Shown: piece after piece, positions 54,208 to 61,559 of the stretch
How positions within the stretch are numbered: the first letter of the stretch is position 1
How the letters are laid out: each line of letters begins with the position of its first letter
DNA from: Armatimonadota bacterium
Lineage (GTDB): Bacteria; Sysuimicrobiota; Sysuimicrobiia; Sysuimicrobiales; Kaftiobacteriaceae
Direction of reading: 5' to 3'
Assembly (NCBI GenBank): GCA_031459765.1
Contig: JAVKHY010000013.1
Location: 1-64,000 of the forward strand
Length of the DNA stretch: 64,000 bases
Position numbers and translations under genes: made by a program
Notes under the pieces: model-generated
What the model saw: only the letters and a program-made list of their open reading frames with translations
Database searches by the model: none
What the model was told of the DNA's origin: nothing

Positions 54208-55974
54208 TCAGGCCCCGAGTTTGTCCAGCATCTCCAGCAGCCGCTGCCTGCCTCCGGCCGGCGGCTGCCAGTCCACCGAGACGACGTCGACCCCCTGGGT
54301 GCGCAGACTGTCGGCGAACAGCTCCAGCCCGACGTTGACGACCTTCGGCGGATGGGCCAGCAGCGGGATGATCCCCGCCGCATTCGGGAGCGTCACCGCC
54401 TCCGCCGCCGGCGGAACCGCAGTCGGTGCGCAGGGCTCGCCGCGGCTTCCCGCGGCCTCGGCGATCAATGCGGCCAGACGGACCCCCTCGACATGGCTGG
54501 AGGGCACCAGGGCGCCGGCGTCGATCAGGGCCTGGACCTGATCGTCGTAGGACTGCGGGTCGAGGTCGGTCCCGGTCACGCTGACGATGATCGGGAGCCA
54601 CCGCCCGGCCGACCGGGCCGCCTCCCGCGCCCGACGGATGACGGGCGCGAACTGCCCCGCCGGATCCGGGTGGGCCCCCCACCCCAGCACCACGTCCATC
54701 AGAATGACGGCCACCTCGGGGTCGGCCGCCTCGCGCAGCAGCCGCTGCTGGCGCAACTCCGGATCGAGCATGGGATGCAGCCGCCCCACGGTGAACTCGT
54801 CGCTGCCCATGTCGATCACGGTGTGCTCCCGGCTCTGCAGGGCGGAGGACAGCAGGCGATCGGGCCGCAGCGGCGTGTTGGAGTAGACGGGACCGATGTG
54901 CCGCTCCAGGACCGCCAGGGCCTCGTAGCACAGCGTCCCGCCGCTGTACAGCCCGCGGATGTAGCGCTGCCCACGGGCCAGGCGCAGCGCCTCCTGCGCG
55001 GGGAGCGCGCGGCGGCGCGGCCAGGACGGCGCCGATCCCGTGGCCAGCCGCACGGCGGTCTCCGCGGCGTCCTCGAGCGTCGCGGCGCCGAAGAGGCGGC
55101 CGGACGAGGGCACGGCGGCGCCGATGAAATTCACAACCACAGGCTTCCCCGTGGCCTGGGCCGCGGCCAGCAGCGTCGAGGCGACCCGGGCCGCCGGCGG
55201 CTTGGAGATGAAGACGATCACGTCGGTGTCGGGATCCGCGGCCAGCGCGGCGAGTGCCCACAGCGCGGTGGCGCCGCCCACGGCGGCGGAGAGGTCGCGG
55301 CCGCCCGTCCCGACGGCGTGCGAGACGCCCGACCCGCCGCGGTGGATCAGCGTGCTCACCTCCTGGATTCCGGTCCCCGCGGCGCCGACGATCCCGATCG
55401 GACCGCGCCGCACGCCGTTGGCAAACCCCAACGCCGCTCCGCCCAGGATCGCCGTCCCGCAGTCCGGGCCCATGACCAGCAGCCCGCGGGAGGCGGCGGT
55501 GCGTTTCAACTCCACCTCGGCCTCCACCGGCACGTTGTCGCTGAAAAGCATCGCGTGCAGGCCCGCGGCCAGGGCCTCCCGGGCCACCCCGGCGGCGAAC
55601 CGCCCGGGGACGGAGATCAACGCCAGGTTCGCTCCGGCCAGGGTCCGCGCCGCGGTGGCGACGGTCTTCGGCCGATAGGCGCCTGCGGTCGGGGTCGCGC
55701 GCCGCTGCGCCAGCGCCTCGTCGGCCCGCGACAGCGCCGCCTCGGCGGAGGCTTCGTCCTCCGCCTCCACCGCCACGATGAGGTCGTCGGGACGCGCCGA
55801 CGCGGCGACCTCCGGAGCGAGCAGCCCGGCCTCCCGCAGCAACTCCTTGTTGGCGTCGGTGCCCATCACCACCCCGGCCTCGCGCACCCCGGGCAGGGTA
55901 CGGATCTCCCGCTGCACGAGCATCAGCGTCACGGAATCGAAGTAGGCGCTGGTCTTGATCCGGCTGCGGAGCAC
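54208..55974 (-). CDS. fdrA: FdrA-like protein (oxamate carbamoyltransferase component)
   Basis: A 588-residue FdrA-family protein (E. coli FdrA about 555). N-terminal SRIKTSAYFDSVTLMLVQREI, VVMGTDANKELLREAGLL, GPDCGTAILGGAALGFANGVRRGPIGIVGAAGTGIQE (succinyl-CoA-synthetase-like CoA-binding fold) and later SGGTLCYEAL, GSDEFTVGRLHPMLD and MDVVLGWGAHPDPA. GTG 55974 is preferred because GAGGTG lies about five bases upstream; ATG 56049 would add 25 residues without a ribosome binding site. Works with AllG and AllH in E. coli. Long acyl-CoA-synthetase-like fold without an AMP-forming domain. Confidence 0.9.
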   Translation of the reverse strand: MLRSRIKTSAYFDSVTLMLVQREIRTLPGVREAGVVMGTDANKELLREAGLLAPEVAASARPDDLIVAVEAEDEASAEAALSRADEALAQRRATPTAGAYRPKTVATAARTLAGANLALISVPGRFAAGVAREALAAGLHAMLFSDNVPVEAEVELKRTAASRGLLVMGPDCGTAILGGAALGFANGVRRGPIGIVGAAGTGIQEVSTLIHRGGSGVSHAVGTGGRDLSAAVGGATALWALAALAADPDTDVIVFISKPPAARVASTLLAAAQATGKPVVVNFIGAAVPSSGRLFGAATLEDAAETAVRLATGSAPSWPRRRALPAQEALRLARGQRYIRGLYSGGTLCYEALAVLERHIGPVYSNTPLRPDRLLSSALQSREHTVIDMGSDEFTVGRLHPMLDPELRQQRLLREAADPEVAVILMDVVLGWGAHPDPAGQFAPVIRRAREAARSAGRWLPIIVSVTGTDLDPQSYDDQVQALIDAGALVPSSHVEGVRLAALIAEAAGSRGEPCAPTAVPPAAEAVTLPNAAGIIPLLAHPPKVVNVGLELFADSLRTQGVDVVSVDWQPPAGGRQRLLEMLDKLGA

Positions 55975-56080
55975 CTCTTCACCTCGGATCCCGGCTCCGG
56001 CGGCGTCGTTGTGGGTGTTCCACCGCAGGCCGCCGTTCCCTTGTCCCATCGCCGGCGTATTTGCTAAACTGATTCAGCTT

Positions 56081-56728
56081 ATGGGCAAAACCGGCAGGAA
56101 AGAGGCGCGCCGCCAGGCACGGCTCGTGCGCCGGGCATCCGAAGCGGAGCAACGCGAGCGCCGCAGGCGGCGCGTCTTCGTCTACGGCGGGATTACGGCC
56201 GTGGGTGTTCTTGTGGTAGTCGCCTGGGCCCTCCGGGCCAACCTGCGGCCTGAGCCCGCGGCGGTGGCCACCGCGGTCCGGGGAGCTTCCGGCCGTCCGG
56301 CCGCGCCAGCGCCGCGCCCGCAGATCGTCAAAGTGGCCGACCAGGGTCGGGCTCACGTCCTACCCGGCGCGCCGCACCCTCCCTACAACTCCAATCCCCC
56401 GACGTCCGGCTGGCACTACGCGACGACCGCAGCCTGGGGCTTCCACAACGCCGAGCTGCCCGACGAACTCATCGTCCACAATCTCGAGCACGGCGGGATC
56501 TGGATCAGTTACAAAGATGCCGAGGATGCTGAGGTCGTCGACGCCCTGGTGGGATTGAGCCGGGAGTATCGGACCAAGGTAATCATCACCCACCGCCCCC
56601 GCAACGACAGCCGGATCGCCGTGGCCGCCTGGGGGCATCTCATGAAGCTGGACCGCTTCGACCGCGCCGCCATCGTCAACTTCATCGCCCGCTTCAAGAA
56701 CAAAGGCCCCGAGTTCGTCCCCGACTAG
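56081..56728 (+). CDS. DUF3105 membrane-anchored protein
   Basis: A 215-residue protein: a very basic N-terminal segment (about 1-30), one membrane helix (about 31-52), and the DUF3105 core with YNSNPPTSGWHYATTAAWG and ELIVHNLEHGGIWISY, the two motifs that define the family. Function unknown; located outside the membrane. Convergent with the M23 gene (16 bases). ATG 56081 has no strong ribosome binding site. Family usually sits with sulfur or thioredoxin-type proteins. Confidence 0.88.
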   Translation: MGKTGRKEARRQARLVRRASEAEQRERRRRRVFVYGGITAVGVLVVVAWALRANLRPEPAAVATAVRGASGRPAAPAPRPQIVKVADQGRAHVLPGAPHPPYNSNPPTSGWHYATTAAWGFHNAELPDELIVHNLEHGGIWISYKDAEDAEVVDALVGLSREYRTKVIITHRPRNDSRIAVAAWGHLMKLDRFDRAAIVNFIARFKNKGPEFVPD

Positions 56729-56744
56729 ATTCGATCCATCGCCA

Positions 56745-57581
56745 CTACGGGGCCCCCTCTGCGCTCCAGGGCAGCGGATCCACGTACAGGCCGTTGATCC
56801 GAAGGGCCCAGTGCAGGTGGGCGCCGGTGGTGACGCCGGTGCTTCCCACACGGCCGACGAGGTCTCCTCGACGCACGCGCTGCCCCGGCGTCACCAGGAT
56901 CCGGGACATGTGAAAGTATCCGGTGAGCACGCCGAGGCCGTGGTCTACGAAAACGGCGTCCCCCGACAGGGGCAGGGGCTCGGCGAGACGGACGATCCCG
57001 TGGTTGGCGGCGCGCACAGGCGTCCCCTCGGGCGCCGCAAAGTCCGTCCCGCGGTGGAACCCGCGGACCGTGCCGTTGTAGACGCTCTGCACCCCGTAGG
57101 GCGAGGAAACCGGCGCATCCACCGGCAGGAGGAATGCCCCCTCCCACCGCTGCCGTGGTTCCAGGACCTGCAACGCGGCGGCCACCTTGCGCTGCTCCTC
57201 GGCCACCATCTCGGGGGTGAACAGCGCCGCCTTGTCGGGATCCAGGCTCAGGCGGCGCTGGCGCCAGGCCACCCATCTGACCCGGACGGTCCGCCGGGCC
57301 AGAACCCGGTCCTGCGCCACGACGCTGAGGGCATAGGCCCCCGCCGCGGTGCGGGCGTCGGCGGCGACATAGGTAAGGTGAAGACCTCCGGCGCCGTAGA
57401 GCGGCCAGCGGCGGCCCGCAAACCGCACTTCGGTCCCGTCGGGAAGGGTCCCGCGCACGGTCACCCGCAGCGCCCGCCCCTGGTCGATGATCGCATCGCT
57501 CAACTGGAGCAGCGGCGCGGCCTCGCCCGGAGGGAGCGCGGACAGCAGGAGGAGCAGGAGGAGAACCGCCAGCCGGAGCAC
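56745..57581 (-). CDS. M23 peptidase with N-terminal beta domain
   Basis: A 278-residue secreted protein. Signal peptide (leucine-rich helix about 3-18), an Ig-like domain with LVRVRG-type strands (about 25-105), helical connector (MVAEEQRKVAAALQVLE), and LytM domain with FHRGTDFAAPEGTPV, GYFHMSRILV and GAHLHWALR, giving all zinc ligands. Degrades peptidoglycan. Starts two bases after the DmpA-type peptidase stop, so probably one operon. Confidence 0.93.
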   Translation of the reverse strand: MLRLAVLLLLLLLSALPPGEAAPLLQLSDAIIDQGRALRVTVRGTLPDGTEVRFAGRRWPLYGAGGLHLTYVAADARTAAGAYALSVVAQDRVLARRTVRVRWVAWRQRRLSLDPDKAALFTPEMVAEEQRKVAAALQVLEPRQRWEGAFLLPVDAPVSSPYGVQSVYNGTVRGFHRGTDFAAPEGTPVRAANHGIVRLAEPLPLSGDAVFVDHGLGVLTGYFHMSRILVTPGQRVRRGDLVGRVGSTGVTTGAHLHWALRINGLYVDPLPWSAEGAP

Positions 57582-57583
57582 GG

Positions 57584-58600
57584 TCAGTTCACCGTCACGC
57601 CGTGGCGGCGCAGGATCTCGAGGACCCGTGGAATCGGCAGCGCGGGCATCTCGTGGCCATCGCGCCCCGTCATGGACTCGGCCATGAACAACGCGTTGAG
57701 GATCGCTTCTTCGGCCGCCTCCACCGCGGCGCGGAACAGCCCGTTCAGCACCGTGCGGTCATGGCGCTCCTGGCGCGGATGGGTGGTGAAGGCGACGGCC
57801 AGATCGCCGCTGGTCTGCCCGCTGATGGCGCCGGTGCGGGCCATGCCGAGGAAGCACCGCCAGGCGATCCGGCGCAGGTCCACGGCGCTCAGGGGGGCGT
57901 CGACGGCGACGACGAAGACGCAGGAGCCGCGCTCCGCCGGCTGGGAGGCGGCCTGCAGCTCGCGCCCGACGGGGACCCCGGCGACGACCAGGTCGCCGGG
58001 AAAGCCGAAGTTCGGCACGGCGAGCACGCCGAGGGTGTAGCCGGGCGGGTCGACCCGACGCGACGCGGTGCCGACCCCGGATTTGAACCCCTGGCAGCGC
58101 ATCCCCACGCCGGCTCCCACGCACCCTTCTTCCACCGGGCCGCCGCGGGCCGACCCGACGGCCTGGAGCACCTCCCGCTCGCCTACCGCCCGGGCCCGCG
58201 CATCGTTCAGGTACCCGTCAAAGCACTCCAGGACCACGGGGTTGACCGTCTCGGCGACGCCGATCGCGGGATCCTGCGCCATCATGTACGTGAGCAGCGC
58301 GTCGGCCACGCGCGGGACGTTGAGGGTGCTGGTGAGCAGGATCGGCGTCTCCACCATCCCCAGTTCCTCGATCTGCATCAGCCCCGTGGACTTCCCGTAG
58401 CCGTTCAGCACCGCGGCCGCCGCCGTCACCTTCTCCTGGTAGAGGTTGCGCCCGTGGGGCAGGACCGCGGTGACCCCGGTGGCCAGGCGGTCGCCGCGCA
58501 ATGCGGCGTGCCCGACCAGGACGCCGGGGACGTCGGTAATCGCGTTCAATGGACCTGTCCCCAGCGTCCCCAGGGCCAGGAACTCGCGCAGTCGGGGCAT
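57584..58600 (-). CDS. P1-family (DmpA/BapA-type) aminopeptidase
   Basis: A 338-residue self-processing N-terminal-nucleophile enzyme (family S58/P1). N-terminal NAITDVPGVLVGHAAL, then GYGKSTGLMQIEELG, GAGVGMRCQGFKSGVGTASR, and the autocleavage segment with nucleophile Ser near residue 224 (ERGSCVFVVAVDAPL). Cleaves D- or beta-amino acid peptides or amides. Cytoplasmic. The upstream gap of 79 bases separates it from the divergent sensor gene. Confidence 0.92.
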   Translation of the reverse strand: MPRLREFLALGTLGTGPLNAITDVPGVLVGHAALRGDRLATGVTAVLPHGRNLYQEKVTAAAAVLNGYGKSTGLMQIEELGMVETPILLTSTLNVPRVADALLTYMMAQDPAIGVAETVNPVVLECFDGYLNDARARAVGEREVLQAVGSARGGPVEEGCVGAGVGMRCQGFKSGVGTASRRVDPPGYTLGVLAVPNFGFPGDLVVAGVPVGRELQAASQPAERGSCVFVVAVDAPLSAVDLRRIAWRCFLGMARTGAISGQTSGDLAVAFTTHPRQERHDRTVLNGLFRAAVEAAEEAILNALFMAESMTGRDGHEMPALPIPRVLEILRRHGVTVN

Positions 58601-58679
58601 GGCACCCTACCACTTGGCAGGTCTCTGCACTCTCTCCTCCGGGAACTGGTGAACATAGAGAAAGGGTATTTGAAAGTTT

Positions 58680-61454
58680 ATGAATGGCGACTTCACCGGG
58701 GGACCTTCCGGAGGCATGCGCGCTTTCGCCCTCCCATTGAGAGGCCTGACGGGCCTGCGGACCCGCCTGCTGCTGCTCCTCCTGCTCCTCCTCATTCCCA
58801 TGTCCGGGCTGATGTACTACGGGAACCTGCAGGAGGATCGCATCCTCGAGCGGCGGACCTTCGAGGAGGTCCAGCGTCTGGCCCAGCACTTCGCCGACCA
58901 GCAGGCGCTCTTCGTCGACCAGACGCGGTACTTCCTCATCAATCTGGCCCACTCCGAAGCGGTGCGCCGCCCGACCGCCGACTGCAACGAGGTCCTGGCC
59001 CGGCACCTGAGGGAGGTGGGCCTCTACGCCAACCTCGGACTGGCCGCCCCCGACGGACGGATCGTCTGCAGCGCGCTGCCCTTCGCCCCAGGGGTCACCA
59101 TCGCCGACCGGCAGTACTTCCGGGAGGCGCTGCGCAGTGGCGGCTTCGCCATCGGCGGGTACCAGATCGGCCGGATCACCGGCCGGGCCACCGTCAACTT
59201 CGGCCTGCCGGTGCGGGGAGCGGACGGCTCGATCACCGGGATCGTCTTTGCCGCCCTTTCCCTGGACTGGCTGAACCGGGCCGTGGGCGCGACCGGGCTC
59301 CCCGACGGCTCCACCCTCACCGTGGTGGACCACAACGGAAGGATCCTGGTGCGCCATCCGGATCCCGAGCGCTGGGTCGGCAAGGCCTACCCCGACGCGC
59401 CCCTGGTCCAGGCGGCGCTGGCCGAGGGCAGGGGCGTGGCGCGGGTCCGGGGGATTGACGGCACCACCCGGCTGTACGGGTTCGTGCCGATCGAGGAACC
59501 CGCCGCCAGAGCGCTGGTGATCGCCGTGGGCATCCCGGTCACCTCGGTTTTCGCGGAGCAGCACGTCATCTTCGGCCGGACGCTGGCCGGCGTCCTGGGT
59601 CTGAGCGCGCTCCTCCTCTTCGCCGCCTGGCTGGTCGTGGGGCGGCTCGTCATCCAGCCCGTGGACGCCCTCGTCCGGGCCACGGAGCGCATCCGCTCGG
59701 GCGACTACACCGCGCGCACCGGCCTGGAGAGGATCTCCGGCGAACTCGGCTCTGTCGCCGCGGCCTTCGACCTGATGGCCGCCGACCTCCAGCGGCGCGA
59801 GGCCGAGCGAGAACGCCACACGCGGCAGATCACCAGGCAGCTGGAGACCATCACCGCGCTCTACGCCGGGGCGCGCCAACTGACGCGCAGCCTGGATGTC
59901 GACGAACTCGCCGGCGCCGTGGCCCGGGCCTACGTGGAGGTGTTCGGGGCGGACCTCGCCTTCGTCGGTGAGGCGTGCGCCGATGGCTCGATCCGGCCGA
60001 CCGCCGTGGTGCCGATGCCGGAGCCCCTGCCGGACGACCTCGTGATCCGCTGGGACGACCCGCCCGAGGCGGCGGGCCCCGTCACCCGCGCGACGCGCAT
60101 CGGTCGCCCGGTGATCGTCGCCGACTTGGCGGCCGAGCCCTCCGTCCAGCCGTGGCTGCGCCACCTGCGGGGGGTGGGGGCGCAGAGTCTGGGCGTCTTC
60201 CCCCTGATGAGCCGGGAGGCACCGGTGGGTGTCATCGTCCTCCTGAGCCGCCGCAGCGGGTTCTTCGCCACGGATCGGGTGGAGCTGTTCGAGGCATACG
60301 CGCACCAGGCCGCCGCGGCGCTGACCAACGCCCGCCTGCACGCCGAGACGCAGCGCCGGCTCCAGCGCCTGGACGCCCTGCGCACCGTGGACCTGGCCAT
60401 CACCGGCAGTCTGGACCTGCGGGTCACGCTGGACGTCCTCCTGGAGCAGGTCACGCGCCAGCTCGGCGTAGACGCCGCCGACGTCCTCCTGCTTCAGCCG
60501 CAGCTGCAGGTCCTGGAGTTCGTCGCCGGCCGCGGGTTTCAAAGCCGCGCCCTGGAAGGGACACGCCTGCGCCTGGGCCAGGGATACGCCGGCCGTGCCG
60601 CCCTGGAACGCCGGGTCGTCCAGGTGCCGGACCTGCGGCTGGCGGACGAGGAGTTCGCCCGCGCGGATCTGGCTGCAGGCGAAGGGTTCGTCACCTACGC
60701 CGCCGCGCCGCTCGTGGCCAAGGGACAGGTCAAGGGGATCATGGAGGTGTTCCACCGGGCGCCGCTGACGCCGGATGCGGAGTGGCTGGGCTTCCTGGAG
60801 GCGCTGGCCGGCCAGGCGGCGATCGCCGTGGACAACGCCGCGCTCTTTGAGGGGCTGCAGCGCTCGAACCTCGAACTCACCCTGGCCTACGACACGACGC
60901 TGGAAGGCTGGTCGCGTGCCCTCGACTTGCGGGACAGGGAGACCGAAGGGCACACCCAGCGCGTCGTCGAGTTGACCCTGCGCCTGGCCCGGGCCATGGG
61001 CCTGAGGGAGGAGGAGCTGGTGCACGTCAGGCGCGGCGCCCTGCTGCACGATATCGGCAAGATGGGCATCCCCGACAGCATCCTGCACAAGCCCGGCCCG
61101 CTGACGGAGGCGGAGTGGGAGATCATGCGCCGCCATCCCGTCTACGCCTACGACCTGCTCTCGCCGATCGCCTACCTGCGTCCGGCCCTGGACATCCCCT
61201 ACTGCCACCACGAGAAGTGGGACGGCACGGGCTACCCGCGGGGCCTGCAGGGCGAGCAGATCCCGCTGGCGGCGCGGATCTTCGCGGTCGTGGACGTGCT
61301 GGACGCCCTGACCTCCGACCGTCCCTATCGCCGGGCGTGGTCCAGGGAGCGGGCGCTGGCCTACATCCGCGAGCAGGCGGGAGCCCACTTCGATCCTGCT
61401 GTGGTCAACGCATTCTTCCGCCTGGTGGACGGCGAACCCGCCACCACCTCCTGA
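58680..61454 (+). CDS. Membrane sensor: dCache-HAMP-GAF-GAF-HD-GYP
   Basis: A 924-residue protein. First membrane segment about 25-45 (leucine-rich), dCache/PDC sensor about 50-285 (FPTADCNEVLA-type Cys near 100; IADRQYFREAL), second segment about 290-315, HAMP about 318-370 (RLVIQPVDALVRATERIRSG), GAF 1 about 385-545, GAF 2 about 560-715 and HD-GYP about 735-915 with LLHDIGKMGIPDSI and HHEKWDGTGYPRG. It should hydrolyse c-di-GMP in response to a periplasmic and a cytoplasmic ligand. ATG 58716 is an alternative start. GAF modules resemble those in the next gene. Confidence 0.93.
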   Translation: MNGDFTGGPSGGMRAFALPLRGLTGLRTRLLLLLLLLLIPMSGLMYYGNLQEDRILERRTFEEVQRLAQHFADQQALFVDQTRYFLINLAHSEAVRRPTADCNEVLARHLREVGLYANLGLAAPDGRIVCSALPFAPGVTIADRQYFREALRSGGFAIGGYQIGRITGRATVNFGLPVRGADGSITGIVFAALSLDWLNRAVGATGLPDGSTLTVVDHNGRILVRHPDPERWVGKAYPDAPLVQAALAEGRGVARVRGIDGTTRLYGFVPIEEPAARALVIAVGIPVTSVFAEQHVIFGRTLAGVLGLSALLLFAAWLVVGRLVIQPVDALVRATERIRSGDYTARTGLERISGELGSVAAAFDLMAADLQRREAERERHTRQITRQLETITALYAGARQLTRSLDVDELAGAVARAYVEVFGADLAFVGEACADGSIRPTAVVPMPEPLPDDLVIRWDDPPEAAGPVTRATRIGRPVIVADLAAEPSVQPWLRHLRGVGAQSLGVFPLMSREAPVGVIVLLSRRSGFFATDRVELFEAYAHQAAAALTNARLHAETQRRLQRLDALRTVDLAITGSLDLRVTLDVLLEQVTRQLGVDAADVLLLQPQLQVLEFVAGRGFQSRALEGTRLRLGQGYAGRAALERRVVQVPDLRLADEEFARADLAAGEGFVTYAAAPLVAKGQVKGIMEVFHRAPLTPDAEWLGFLEALAGQAAIAVDNAALFEGLQRSNLELTLAYDTTLEGWSRALDLRDRETEGHTQRVVELTLRLARAMGLREEELVHVRRGALLHDIGKMGIPDSILHKPGPLTEAEWEIMRRHPVYAYDLLSPIAYLRPALDIPYCHHEKWDGTGYPRGLQGEQIPLAARIFAVVDVLDALTSDRPYRRAWSRERALAYIREQAGAHFDPAVVNAFFRLVDGEPATTS

Positions 61455-61559
61455 GGTCCGAGGGAGACTCCACCGACTGAAACTCCGCCCCATCGGGCAG
61501 ATATGGTACGGCGGAGATCAACTTCTCCAAGGCCAAGGGCGCGGAGGGGTCTGCTCACG

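Noticed and set aside
52198-56067. 1289-residue plus-strand frame across allG and fdrA
   Set aside because: It is antisense to well-supported genes and is composed of shadow-type residues (Arg, Gly, His, Asp, Gln). High G+C content makes long antisense frames common.
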